From: Candidatus Rokubacteria bacterium RIFCSPLOWO2_02_FULL_73_56
GTDB lineage: Bacteria > Methylomirabilota > Methylomirabilia > Rokubacteriales > CSP1-6
DNA: 38,788 bases
Assembly: GCA_001788495.1 (NCBI GenBank)
Contig: MGCF01000034.1
Location: forward strand, 1,258-40,045
Reading direction: 5' to 3'
A program made the position numbers and the translations under genes. The notes under the pieces were generated by a model that saw only the letters and a list, made by a program, of their open reading frames with translations, was not told where the DNA came from and did no database searches. Of the stretch, positions 23,665 through 33,960 are shown piece by piece. Within the stretch, counting starts at the first letter, position 1. Every line of letters begins with the position of its first letter.

Positions 23665-24836
23665 TGCGCCTGTTCTTCCTCGGCTACGCGTACGAGCCCG
23701 GCCTGACGGCCGACGCCGGGGGCTTCCGGAAGCTCTGGGAGCTCGCCTGGGCGCTCCGCGCGCGCGGCCACGACGTGCTGGTCTTCTTCCCGCGCCTGCC
23801 GGGGCGGCGCCCGCTGCGCGCGGTGCCGGCGCGCGCCTACCCGAGCCTCGACCTGCCGCTGCTGCGACCGCTCACGGCCCACGCGAGCCTGCTCGCCGCG
23901 GCGTGGGCCGCGGGGCGCCGCGCGCGGCCCGACGTGATCTACTTCCGGAGCGGCGTCAACGTGCTGCCCCTCCTGCTGCGGCGCCTCCTCGGCGCCCGGA
24001 CCGTCCTGGAGGTGAACGCCGACGTCCAGGAGTTCCTCCGGGTCGAGGGCGCGGGGCGGCTCCGGCGCGCGCTGGCGCGCGCGGCCGAGGCGCTCGGCGC
24101 GCGCGGGAGCGACCTCGTGGTCGCGCTCACGCCCGGGCTCAAGGCGATGCTGGTCGAGCGCCACGGCGTGCCGGCCGCGAAGGTGCGGGTCGTGCCGAGC
24201 GGCACCGACCCCGCCCACTTCGCGCCGGCGCCGGCCGAGGCCGCGCGGCGGCGCGTCGGGCTCCCCGCGGACCGCCGGGTCGTCGGGTTCATCGGGCTCT
24301 TCTACCGGCACCAGGGCGTGCCGACGCTCCTCGAGGCGCTCGCGCGCCTGCGCGCGAGCGTGCCGGACCTCGCCGGCCTCGTCGTCGGCGACGGCGCGAT
24401 GCGCGCCGCGTGGGAGGCCCTGGCCCGCCGGCTCGACGTCGCCGACCTCGCGCGCTTCACCGGGCAGGTCCCGTACGCGGAGGCCCCCGCGTACCTCTGC
24501 GCGATGGACGTGGCCGTCGCGCCCTTCACGGCCGGGCGCGGCGAGACCTCGCCGTTCAAGGTCCTCGACGCGCTCGCGTGCGGCCGGCCGGTGGTCGCCT
24601 CCGACCTGCCCTCGGTGCGGGCGCTCGCCGACGCGAGCGGCGGCGCGGTCGTGCTGGTGCCGCCCGACGACCCCGCCGCGCTCGCGGACGCCCTCGGCGC
24701 GCTCCTCGCCGACCCGGCCCGGCGCGCCGCCCTCGGGCGCCGGGGGCGCGAGTTCGTCCTGGCCCACCACACGTGGGACCGGATCGCCGAGCGCCTCCTG
24801 CGCGAGCTCGGGGCCGGGCCGGGGCAGGGCGCATGA
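23664..24836 (+). CDS. Family-4 glycosyltransferase
   Basis: The 390-aa GT-B enzyme starts at ATG 23664 (TGATG). Its N-terminus has G-Y-A-Y-E-P-G-L-T-A-D-A-G-G-F in the acceptor loop, and the domain boundary carries V-P-S-G-T-D. The second domain has G-F-I-G-L-F-Y-R-H-Q-G. The usual EX7E motif is varied: Glu294 pairs with Asp302 (E-T-S-P-F-K-V-L-D), seen in some GT4 subfamilies. It is cytoplasmic and probably acts on the lipid-linked repeat unit. Its stop overlaps the next start (ATGA). Confidence 0.87.
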   Translation: MRLFFLGYAYEPGLTADAGGFRKLWELAWALRARGHDVLVFFPRLPGRRPLRAVPARAYPSLDLPLLRPLTAHASLLAAAWAAGRRARPDVIYFRSGVNVLPLLLRRLLGARTVLEVNADVQEFLRVEGAGRLRRALARAAEALGARGSDLVVALTPGLKAMLVERHGVPAAKVRVVPSGTDPAHFAPAPAEAARRRVGLPADRRVVGFIGLFYRHQGVPTLLEALARLRASVPDLAGLVVGDGAMRAAWEALARRLDVADLARFTGQVPYAEAPAYLCAMDVAVAPFTAGRGETSPFKVLDALACGRPVVASDLPSVRALADASGGAVVLVPPDDPAALADALGALLADPARRAALGRRGREFVLAHHTWDRIAERLLRELGAGPGQGA

Positions 24837-25720
24837 CGGCCGACGCCCGGCCGTGCCCCCTCTGCGCGGCGGCCTTCGCGCGCGTGCTGCTGACGGCCGG
24901 GCCCCGGCGGATGGTCCGCTGCGGCGCGTGCGGCCTCGTCTACCGCGATCCGCTGCCCGCGCCGGGCCCGCCGCCGGCCGCGCTCGAGCCGGACACCGAC
25001 CTCGTGCGGCGGGAGGAGCGCGTGGCCGACCGCCGCAGCCGCGAGTTCCGGCGGCTCCTCGCCGCGGCCGGGCCACCCGGCCGGCTCCTGGACGTCGGGA
25101 CCGGCTTCGGCTTCTTCCTGCGCCTGGCCGGCGCGGCCGGCTGGTCGGCCGTGGGCGTGGACCCGGACGCCCAGGCGGCGCACTACGCGCGGACCCGGCT
25201 CGGCGTGGACGCGCGCGCCGGGACGCTCGCGGCGCAGGGCTTCCCGGACGCGAGCGTCGATCTCGTGACCTTCTGGAACGTGCTCGAGTGCATCCCCGAG
25301 CCGCTCGCCGAGCTCCGCGAGGCCCGCCGGCTCGTGAGGCCGGGCGGGAGGATCTTCGTCCGCACCCAGAACCTCGCCTGGCAGGCGGCGAGCTTCCACA
25401 CGACCGAGGCGGTCAAGCGCCTCGGCCTGCGGCGCCGCCTGGAGCGCGAGCCGCACCTGACCTTCATCTTCAACGCGATCTCCTTCTCGCGGGCGACGCT
25501 CGCCGGGGCGCTCACGCGCGCCGGGTTCGAGGTGCTGAGCGTCCGGAACAGCCCGCCGATCCCCGGCGACCCGTACCTCGGCCTCGGCGCGCCGGGCGAG
25601 CGCGCGCTCTCGCTCGCCAAGCGCCTCGTGTTCGGCGTCGCGCAGGCGGTGGCGCGCGCCTCGCGCCACCGCGTGCTCGTCGCGCCCTCGCTCGAGGCGT
25701 GGGGGCAGGTCCGCCCATGA
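24833..25720 (+). CDS. SAM methyltransferase with N-terminal zinc-ribbon-like motif
   Basis: The 295-aa protein starts at ATG 24833 (ATGA overlap). It opens with a short zinc-ribbon-like pair: C-P-L-C (Cys8, Cys11) and C-G-A-C (Cys30, Cys33), the arrangement of many sugar-locus methyltransferases. The class I fold follows: L-L-D-V-G-T-G-F-G (85-93), V-G-V-D-P-D, N-V-L-E-C-I and G-G-R-I-F-V. It would methylate a sugar or a cap residue in the cytoplasm. It is separate from the methyltransferases at 15882-17147 and 22873-23664, so three methylation steps may occur in the pathway. Confidence 0.88.
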   Translation: MTADARPCPLCAAAFARVLLTAGPRRMVRCGACGLVYRDPLPAPGPPPAALEPDTDLVRREERVADRRSREFRRLLAAAGPPGRLLDVGTGFGFFLRLAGAAGWSAVGVDPDAQAAHYARTRLGVDARAGTLAAQGFPDASVDLVTFWNVLECIPEPLAELREARRLVRPGGRIFVRTQNLAWQAASFHTTEAVKRLGLRRRLEREPHLTFIFNAISFSRATLAGALTRAGFEVLSVRNSPPIPGDPYLGLGAPGERALSLAKRLVFGVAQAVARASRHRVLVAPSLEAWGQVRP

Positions 25721-26865
25721 GCGCCGCGCGCGTCCTGCACGTCGCGGAGTCGGCGGGCTGGGCGGGCGGCGAGGCGTACCTGCTGAAGCTCGCCGCGGCG
25801 CTCGACCCGGCGCGCTTCCGGCTCGAGGTCGTGGTGCCGGAGCCCGGGCCGCTCGTCGCGCGCCTCGGGGCGCTCGGGGTCGCCACCCACGAGGTCGCGC
25901 TCGCCGGCCGTCTCGTGAGCCCCGCCGCCCTCGGGGCGCTCGTGCGCGTCCTCCGCGCGCGCGCGCCCGCGATCGTCCAGTCGCACGGTGCGCGCTCGAA
26001 CGTCTACACGCGGCTCGCCGCGCGCCTGGCGCGGGTCCCGGTCGTCCTCTCGACGGTCCACAACTCGCTCTTCGACTACGAGGTGAGCCCGCTCCGGCGC
26101 CGCCTCTACGTGGCGGCCGAGCGCTGGACGAGCGGGCTGGCGGACCGCGTCGTCGCGGTGTCCGACGCCGTCGCGCGCGACCTCGTCCAGCGCTACGGCC
26201 TGCCCCCGGCGCGGGTCGTCACCGTGAAGAACGGGATCGACGCCGACGCCTTCGCCGCGGCGCGGCCGCCCGCCGCCGTGCGCGCGGAGCTCGGCCTCGG
26301 GCCCGGCGACCGCCCGATCGGCGTCGCGGCGCGGATGACGGAGCAGAAGGGGCACGCCCACCTCCTCGACGCGCTGCCCGCCGTCCTCGCGCGCGTGCCC
26401 GCCGTCGTGTGCGTGCTGATCGGCGACGGGCCGCTCCGCGCGCGGCTCGAGGCGCGGGCGCGCGCGCTCGGCGTCGCCGCCCGCTGCCGGTTCACGGGCG
26501 CGCGTGCCGACGTCGCCGACCTCGTCGCGGCGCTCGAGGTCGTCGTGCTCCCGTCGCGCTCGGAGGGCCTGCCGTTCGCGCTGCTCGAGGCGATGGCGCT
26601 CGGCAAGCCGGTCGTCGCGACGACGGTCGGCGGCTGCCCCGAGGTGGTCGAGGACGGCCGCACGGGCTGGCTCGTTCCCCCGGGCGACGCGCCGGCGCTG
26701 GCCGGCGCCGTCCTCCGGCTCCTCGAGGACGCGCCGGCGGCGCGCGCGATGGGCGCCCGCGGCGCCGCGCGCGTGCGCGCGGAGTTCTCGCTCGCGCGCA
26801 TGGTGGACGCGCTCCAGACCCTCTACGCGGCGCTGCTCGGCGCGCGCGCGCGTGGCGTACACTAG
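25717..26865 (+). CDS. Family-4 glycosyltransferase
   Basis: The 382-aa GT-B enzyme starts at ATG 25717 (ATGA overlap). It has A-G-W-A-G-G-E-A-Y in the N-terminal loop, S-H-G-A-R-S-N at about residue 90, V-K-N-G-I-D at the domain boundary, A-A-R-M-T-E-Q-K-G-H in the second domain, and EX7E from Glu283 to Glu291 (E-G-L-P-F-A-L-L-E). No signal or membrane segment. A candidate -10 and leader for the next gene lie at its 3' end (26858-26863), so the last codons may also carry control signals. Confidence 0.87.
   Translation: MSAARVLHVAESAGWAGGEAYLLKLAAALDPARFRLEVVVPEPGPLVARLGALGVATHEVALAGRLVSPAALGALVRVLRARAPAIVQSHGARSNVYTRLAARLARVPVVLSTVHNSLFDYEVSPLRRRLYVAAERWTSGLADRVVAVSDAVARDLVQRYGLPPARVVTVKNGIDADAFAAARPPAAVRAELGLGPGDRPIGVAARMTEQKGHAHLLDALPAVLARVPAVVCVLIGDGPLRARLEARARALGVAARCRFTGARADVADLVAALEVVVLPSRSEGLPFALLEAMALGKPVVATTVGGCPEVVEDGRTGWLVPPGDAPALAGAVLRLLEDAPAARAMGARGAARVRAEFSLARMVDALQTLYAALLGARARGVH
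26858..26863 (+). promoter_or_regulatory. Candidate -10 box before the amidotransferase gene
   Basis: TACACT matches TATAAT at four of six positions, and it lies at the 3' end of the preceding glycosyltransferase gene. It is 7 nt before an ATG at 26871, so a leaderless message is possible. No clear -35 is seen at 17 nt upstream. Confidence 0.25.
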
Positions 26866-26870
26866 CCGCG

Positions 26871-26887
26871 ATGGAGGCGGGCGCCTG

Positions 26888-26888
<1 letters not shown>
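26871..26888 (+). CDS. Possible five-codon leader overlapping the amidotransferase start
   Basis: ATG GAG GCG GGC GCC TGA encodes MEAGA and its TGA shares its last base with the ATG of the next gene (TGATG), giving possible translational coupling. The GGAGG inside it is also the ribosome-binding site for the downstream ATG, so the leader may be only coincidental. Confidence 0.25.
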
Positions 26889-28792
<1,904 letters not shown>

Positions 28793-28823
28793 GGCGCGCA
28801 TAGGCGCGGGGCTCCGCATCCTC

Positions 28824-30020
28824 GTGGTCTCCGACGTCTCGCCCCTCCGGGTCGCCGGGGGCGGCGAGCGCGTCCTCTGGGAGCAGGCCGCGCGGCTCGC
28901 GCGGCGCGGCCACCGCGTGTCGGTCGTGAGCCGCGCCGCCGACGGCGCGGCGGCGGCGACGAGCCGCGACGGCGTGCGGGTCGTCGAGTTCCCCGCCGAC
29001 CGGCGCTCGCTCGGCCGCTTCATGCTGAGCTCGATCCGCGGCGCGCGCGCCGCGGCGGGGCGGGAGCTCGCGGCGGCCGGCGCCGACGTCCTCCACCTGC
29101 ACCAGCCGCTCTCGGGCGTCGGCGTGCTCCGCTCGCCGGCGGGCCGCGGGCTGCCCTCGCTCTACACGTTCCACTCGCCGGCGCCGCTCGAGTACCGCCT
29201 CCGGCGGGGCACGAGCCGGCTGCACCGCGGCGGCGCGGCCGGGCGGCTCGGGATGGCGGTGCTCTGGGCGCTCGAGTGCCTGTGCGTGCGCCGGGCGACG
29301 CGCGTCCACGTGCTCAGCGCGTTCTCGGCGGACCTCCTGCGGCGGCTCTACGGCGTCCCCGCCGCGCGCATCGTGCGGATCCCGGGGGGGGTGGACACCG
29401 AGCGCTTCCGGCCGGCCGCCGACCGCGCGGAGGCGCGTCGCGCGCTCGGCCTGCCCGACGGGCGCCCGCTCGTGCTCACGCTCCGCAACCTGGAATCGCG
29501 CATGGGGCTCGACGCGCTGCTCGCCGCACTCGCCGAGGTGCGCCGGGCCGTGCCCGACGTGCTCCTGCTCCTCGGCGGGACGGGCTCGCTCCGCGGCGAG
29601 CTCGAGCGGCTCGTCGCGTCCCTCGACCTCGGCGCGCACGTGCGCTTCCTCGGCTTCGTCGCCGACGCGGAGCTCCCGCGCTGGTACCAGGCCGCCGACG
29701 TCTTCGTGCTGCCGACGCGCGCGCTCGAGGGGTTCGGCCTCGTCACCGTCGAGGCGCTCGCCTCGGGGACGCCCGTGCTCGGCACGCCGGTCGGCGCCAC
29801 GCCGGAGATCCTGGGCGCCCTCACGCCGTCGCCGCTCTTCGAGGACGCCTCCCCGGCGGCGATCGCGCGCGGCCTCACCGCGTTCCTCGAGCGGGCCGCG
29901 CGCGACCCCGAGGGCGCGCGCACGCTCCGCGCGGCGTGCCGCCGCCTCGCCGAGACCTCGTACTCGTGGGAGCGCGCGGTGGACGGCCTCGAGGCGACGC
30001 TCGCGGAGCTCGCGCGGTGA
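28824..30020 (+). CDS. Family-4 glycosyltransferase
   Basis: From GTG 28824 the product is 398 aa; the domain shows A-G-G-G-E-R (acceptor loop), H-L-H-Q-P-L, I-P-G-G-V-D at the boundary and EX7E from Glu302 to Glu310 (E-G-F-G-L-V-T-V-E). The usual first strand of GT-B enzymes (x-R-I-L-V-V-S-D) is only partly included: the frame runs on upstream as L-R-I-L-V, but the only nearby start-like codon is ATA at 28800. So the true start may be non-canonical. A G8 run (29384-29391) encodes the conserved P-G-G-V. The gap to the previous gene is 31 bp. Confidence 0.85.
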   Translation: MVSDVSPLRVAGGGERVLWEQAARLARRGHRVSVVSRAADGAAAATSRDGVRVVEFPADRRSLGRFMLSSIRGARAAAGRELAAAGADVLHLHQPLSGVGVLRSPAGRGLPSLYTFHSPAPLEYRLRRGTSRLHRGGAAGRLGMAVLWALECLCVRRATRVHVLSAFSADLLRRLYGVPAARIVRIPGGVDTERFRPAADRAEARRALGLPDGRPLVLTLRNLESRMGLDALLAALAEVRRAVPDVLLLLGGTGSLRGELERLVASLDLGAHVRFLGFVADAELPRWYQAADVFVLPTRALEGFGLVTVEALASGTPVLGTPVGATPEILGALTPSPLFEDASPAAIARGLTAFLERAARDPEGARTLRAACRRLAETSYSWERAVDGLEATLAELAR

Positions 30021-31174
30021 TCCGCGTGCTGCACGTGATCACGCGGCTCACGCTCGGCGGCTCCTCCGAGAACACGCTCGCCACCGTGGTCGGCCTCGCC
30101 TCCGCGGGGTACGCGGGCGCGCTCGCCGTCGGCCTCGCGGAGTCGGAGGCCGCGGTCGTGGACGACGCGCGCCGGCGCGGCTGCCGCGTCGTGGACGTGC
30201 CCGCGCTCGGCCGCGAGGTGCGGCCGCTCCGGGACCTGGCCGCGCTCCGCCAGCTCACGGCGCTGATGCGGCGCGAGCGGCCCCGGATCGTCCACACGCA
30301 CACCTCGAAGGCGGGCTTTCTCGGCCGGCTGGCGGCGCGCCTGGCGCGCGTGCCGGCGGTGATCCACCAGCCGCACGGCCACGTCTTCTACGGGTACTGG
30401 GGCGCCCCGCGCACGGCGCTCTACGTGGCGCTCGAGCGCCGGGCCGCGCGCTGGACGGACCGGATCGTCACGCTGACCGAGCGCGGCACCGCGGAGCACC
30501 TGGCGCGGGGCATCGGCCGCCCCGGGCAGTACGCGACGGTGCCGAGCGGGGTGCCGACGGCCGCGCTGCGCGCGGCGGCGCCCCCGCGCGCGGCGGCGCG
30601 CGCGCGGCTCGGGCTCGCGCCGGACGCCTACGTCGTCGCGGGGCTCGGGCGGCTCGTGCCCGTCAAGGGCTTCGACCTCCTCGTCGAGGCGCTCCCGCGG
30701 CTCGCGGCCGAGGTGCCGTCCGCACGCGTGCTGCTCGTCGGCGACGGGCCCGAGCGCGCGGCGCTCGAGGCGCGCGCGCGGGCGCTCGGCGTCGCCGCGC
30801 GCCTCCACGTGACCGGCGCGACGCCCGAGGTCGCCGCGCACCTGGCGGCGGCGGACGTGCTCGCCGCGCCCTCGCGCAACGAGGGGATGGGCCGCGCGCT
30901 CGTCGAGGCGATGGCGCTCGGGCTCCCGGTCGTCGCGACCGCCGTGGGCGGGATCCCGGCGGTCGTCGAGGACGGCGGGTGCGGACGCCTCGTGCCCCCG
31001 GGCGACGCGGACGCGCTCGCCGCGGCGCTGGCGGGGCTCGGCCGGGACGCGCGGCTGCGCGAGACGCTCGGGCGCGCGGCGGTCGTCCGCGCCGAGGCGT
31101 TCTCGAGCGAGGTCGCGCTCGCCCGCATGCGCGCGGTCTACGACGCGCTCGCGCGCGCGAAGGGGCTCGCGTGA
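30017..31174 (+). CDS. Family-4 glycosyltransferase
   Basis: The 385-aa GT-B enzyme starts at GTG 30017, overlapping the previous stop (GTGA). It has V-I-T-R-L-T-L-G-G-S-S-E-N-T as acceptor loop, V-H-T-H-T-S-K-A-G-F at about 95, V-P-S-G-V at the domain boundary, G-L-G-R-L-V-P-V-K-G-F in the second domain and EX7E from Glu289 to Glu297 (E-G-M-G-R-A-L-V-E). The T-H-T-S-K-A-G motif and H-G-H-V-F-Y resemble glycosyltransferases of undecaprenyl-linked repeat units. Its stop overlaps the PHP-like gene start. Confidence 0.87.
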   Translation: MIRVLHVITRLTLGGSSENTLATVVGLASAGYAGALAVGLAESEAAVVDDARRRGCRVVDVPALGREVRPLRDLAALRQLTALMRRERPRIVHTHTSKAGFLGRLAARLARVPAVIHQPHGHVFYGYWGAPRTALYVALERRAARWTDRIVTLTERGTAEHLARGIGRPGQYATVPSGVPTAALRAAAPPRAAARARLGLAPDAYVVAGLGRLVPVKGFDLLVEALPRLAAEVPSARVLLVGDGPERAALEARARALGVAARLHVTGATPEVAAHLAAADVLAAPSRNEGMGRALVEAMALGLPVVATAVGGIPAVVEDGGCGRLVPPGDADALAAALAGLGRDARLRETLGRAAVVRAEAFSSEVALARMRAVYDALARAKGLA

Positions 31175-32634
31175 GGCGGCGCGCGCTGCTCGCCCTGGTC
31201 CTCGCGTGCGCGCCCGCCGCGCCGGCCGGCGCGCTCGAGCGCCTGCCCGCCGTGGTCCACGTCCACTCCGACGTCTCGACCGGCGACCTCCCGCTCGAGG
31301 AGCTGGCCGCGGCGGCCGAGCGCCAGGGGATCGGCGCGCTGCTGCTCGCCGAGAACTTCCAGCTCCGCGTCGAGTACGGCCTGTTCCCCTTCCGCGCCCT
31401 CACGCGCGTCGTGCGCGAGGAGCGCTCGGTGCTCGACGCGGGCGCCGCGAGCTATCTCGCCCGCGTCCGCGCCGCGCAGGCGAAGAACCCGCGGGTCCTC
31501 CTCGTCCCGGGCGTCGAGGTGGCGCCGCACTATCACTGGGCCGGCTCGCCGCTCGCGCTCGAGCTCGCGCTCCACGACACCCAGAAGAACCTGCTCGTGT
31601 TCGGTCTCACCGACCCGGCGACGCTCGCGGCGCTGCCGGTCGTGCACAACCGGCGGCCGGGCGTCTACTCCGCGCAGTCCGTTCTGGACGCGCTGCCCGT
31701 GCTGCTGGTGCTCCCCGGGCTCGTCCTGCTCCTGCGGCGGCGCCGGCGCCTGCGGCGCCTCGGGCACGCGGTCGTGCTGGTCCGGCGGCGCCGCTGGCTC
31801 GCGGGCGGCGCCCTCTGCGCGCTCGGCGTCGCGGCGCTCGTGCGGGGGTGGCCGTTCACCGCCGACCCGTACCCGCCGTACGCGGCCCTCGGCCTGGCCC
31901 CGCACCAGGCGCTGATCACGTGGGTCGAGCGGCACCGCGGCGTCACGGTCTGGTCGCTGCCCGAGGCGCGCGACGAGGGCGAGCAGGGGGTCGGGCCCGT
32001 GCGCGTGACGTGGCGGACGGAGCCGTACGGCGACGACCTGCTGCGCACCGCGCGCTGGACCGCGTTCGGCGCGGTCTACGAGGACACGACGCGCTTCGAG
32101 CGCCCCGGCGAGCGCTGGGACCGCCTGCTCGGCGAGTACGCGGCCGGGGAGCGGAGCCGGCCCGCGTGGGCGCTCGGCGAGGCGGGGTTCCACGGGTTCT
32201 CGGCCGGCAAGCGCCTGGGCGCGATCCAGACGGTCTTCCTCGTGGCGGAGCGCTCGGCGCGCGGCCTCCTCGACGCGCTCGCGCACGGGCGCATGTACGC
32301 GCTCCAGCGCGTGCCCGCGGCGGGCCTCGTGCTCGGCGAGTTCGCCGTGCGCGGCGGCGGCGCCGCGGCGACGTCCGGCGAGACCCTGCGCGCCGCCGCC
32401 GGCACGCCGCTCGAGGTGCGCCTGGCCGTCGAGGCCGAGGGCGCGGGGTCGGCGCCGGTCCGCGCGACGCTCGTCCGGAACGGCACGGTCGTCGGCGCCT
32501 GGTCGGGCCCGCCGCCGCTCCGGGTGGTGCACCGCGAGGTGTTCGACGGGGCGCCCGCGTACTTCCGCTTCGACGCGCGCGGCCCGGTCCCGCACCGGCT
32601 GCTCACCAACCCCCTCTTCGTGCGGCAGCCGTGA
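31171..32634 (+). CDS. Membrane PHP-type (CehA-like) metalloprotein split by a TM hairpin
   Basis: The 487-aa protein starts at GTG 31171 (GTGA overlap) with a signal peptide (1 to about 23). The first PHP part has H-V-H-S-D (His30, His32), a lone acidic region E-N-F, and G-V-E-V-A-P-H-Y-H (Glu116, His120, His122). Two hydrophobic segments (about 172-188 and 209-226) with an Arg-rich loop between them then break the domain. After them the second PHP part seems to resume: L-I-T-W-V-E-R-H-R-G-V-T-V-W-S-L-P-E-A (about 248-266), where the family has a His before P-E, and then G-E-A-G-F-H-G (336-342), where the family has S-D-A-H. An Ig-like C-terminus ending N-P-L-F follows. CehA-type PHP proteins hydrolyse phosphate or carbamate esters. 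Some metal ligands look lost, so activity is uncertain. Confidence 0.75.
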   Translation: MRRRALLALVLACAPAAPAGALERLPAVVHVHSDVSTGDLPLEELAAAAERQGIGALLLAENFQLRVEYGLFPFRALTRVVREERSVLDAGAASYLARVRAAQAKNPRVLLVPGVEVAPHYHWAGSPLALELALHDTQKNLLVFGLTDPATLAALPVVHNRRPGVYSAQSVLDALPVLLVLPGLVLLLRRRRRLRRLGHAVVLVRRRRWLAGGALCALGVAALVRGWPFTADPYPPYAALGLAPHQALITWVERHRGVTVWSLPEARDEGEQGVGPVRVTWRTEPYGDDLLRTARWTAFGAVYEDTTRFERPGERWDRLLGEYAAGERSRPAWALGEAGFHGFSAGKRLGAIQTVFLVAERSARGLLDALAHGRMYALQRVPAAGLVLGEFAVRGGGAAATSGETLRAAAGTPLEVRLAVEAEGAGSAPVRATLVRNGTVVGAWSGPPPLRVVHREVFDGAPAYFRFDARGPVPHRLLTNPLFVRQP

Positions 32635-33335
32635 AGGTCGCGATCCACCAGCCGCACTACCTGCCGTGGCTCGGCTACCTCGCCAAGTGGGCCGCCGCGG
32701 ACCTCCTCGTCTTCCTCGACACGGTCCAGTACGAGAAGCACGGCTGGCAGAACCGCAACCGCATCAAGACCGCGCAGGGCCCCCGGTGGCTCACCGTGCC
32801 CGTGCACGCGCGCCTGGGGACCGCGATCCGCGACGTGACGATCGACACCGCGCAGCCGTGGCGCGCGCGCCACCTGCGCGCGGTCGAGGAGGCGTACGCG
32901 GCGGCGCCGTACCTCGGCCGCCACCGCGAGGCGCTCGGCGCGCTCTACGCCCCCGCGTGGGAGCGGCTGGCGCCGCTCGCCGTGGCGAGCGCCCGCCTGC
33001 TCGCGGACGCGTGCGGGATCCGGACGCCGACGCGGCTCGCGTCCGAGCTCGGCGCCGCGGCGACCGACCCGACGGACCGCCTCGTCGAGCTCTGCCGCGC
33101 CGTCGGCGCGGACACCTACCTCGCGGGGCGCGACGGCGCCGCCTACCTGGACCTCGAGCGCTTCCGGGCCGCGGGCATCGCCGTCCTCGCCCAGGCGTAC
33201 GCGCACCCGGTCTACGCGCAGGCGCACGGGGAATTCGTACCGTTTCTCTCGGCCCTTGACTTATTATTGACGCACGGCGATGACGCCCTCTCCATCCTCG
33301 GTGGAGGCAACTCGTGGGCGCGGCTCCTGTCCTGA
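32631..33335 (+). CDS. WbqC-family protein
   Basis: The 234-aa protein starts at GTG 32631 (GTGA overlap). Its N-terminus V-A-I-H-Q-P-H-Y-L-P-W-L-G-Y (3-16) is the signature of the WbqC family, found in O-antigen and capsule loci beside aminotransferases and acyl or methyl transferases. Other family marks are D-T-V-Q-Y-E-K, W-Q-N-R-N-R-I-K and W-L-T-V-P-V. The biochemical role of WbqC is not well established. No signal or membrane segment. The codon use near its end shifts sharply (GAA TTC GTA, then TTA TTA TTG at 33261-33269), against the GC-rich rule of the window. Genes for PIG-L deacetylase and DegT aminotransferase follow directly, so a role in amino-sugar acyl modification is likely. 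Confidence 0.9.
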   Translation: MKVAIHQPHYLPWLGYLAKWAAADLLVFLDTVQYEKHGWQNRNRIKTAQGPRWLTVPVHARLGTAIRDVTIDTAQPWRARHLRAVEEAYAAAPYLGRHREALGALYAPAWERLAPLAVASARLLADACGIRTPTRLASELGAAATDPTDRLVELCRAVGADTYLAGRDGAAYLDLERFRAAGIAVLAQAYAHPVYAQAHGEFVPFLSALDLLLTHGDDALSILGGGNSWARLLS

Positions 33336-33345
33336 GTCGACCTGA

Positions 33346-33960
33346 ATGAACATCCTCGCGATCGGCGCGCACCCCGACGACATCGAGTACGGCTGCGGCG
33401 GCATGCTCGCCAAGTACGCCCGCAAGGGGCACGACGTCTACATGTTCGTCGCCTCGGACGGCGCGCGCGGCGGCGACGGGGCGGTGCGCCGCCGCGAGCA
33501 GGACGAGGCGGCGCGCATCCTCGGCGTGCGCGAGGTGTTCTGGGGCGGCTACCTCGACACCGAGGTGCCGCTGAGCCGCGAGCTGATCGCGCGGCTCGAG
33601 ACGGCCATCCAGCAGGTCGCGCCGCGCATGATCTTCGTCAACTCGCCCGACGACACGCACCAGGACCACCGGCACCTCGCGCAGTGCGCGTCGTCGGCGA
33701 CGCGCTACGTCCCCAACTTCCTCTTCTACGAGGGGCCGTCGACGCAGAACTTCGCGCCGAACTGCTCCACGGACATCGCCGACGTGCTCGACCTCAAGCT
33801 CGCCTGCCTGGAGGCGCACCGCTCCCAGGTGACCAAGACCAACATCGAGGACCTGACGATCCTGGAGCTGGCGCGCTCGTGCGCGAACTTCCGCGGGATC
33901 CAGGCGCGGGTCAAGTACGCGGAAGCCTTCCAGTCGGTCCGGCTGCTGCTGAATCTTTGA
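33346..33960 (+). CDS. PIG-L-family deacetylase
   Basis: The 204-aa protein starts at ATG 33346, 10 bp after wbqC. It has the zinc-binding A-H-P-D-D-I-E (8-14, with His9, Asp11, Asp12) and the second site H-Q-D-H-R-H (105-110), both typical of LmbE/PIG-L N-acetylglucosamine deacetylases. No signal peptide, so it acts in the cytoplasm on a nucleotide-sugar or lipid-linked sugar. Together with the WbqC-type gene before it and the DegT aminotransferase after it, it points to making a free or re-acylated amino sugar. The stop overlaps the next start (TTGA). Confidence 0.92.
   Translation: MNILAIGAHPDDIEYGCGGMLAKYARKGHDVYMFVASDGARGGDGAVRRREQDEAARILGVREVFWGGYLDTEVPLSRELIARLETAIQQVAPRMIFVNSPDDTHQDHRHLAQCASSATRYVPNFLFYEGPSTQNFAPNCSTDIADVLDLKLACLEAHRSQVTKTNIEDLTILELARSCANFRGIQARVKYAEAFQSVRLLLNL

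Noticed and set aside
33256-33295. Full sigma-70 promoter inside the wbqC 3' end
   Set aside because: The TTGACT and TTGACG hexamers do not have a good -10 at 16-18 nt, and TATTAT lacks a -35; kept only as a possible explanation for the rare codons.
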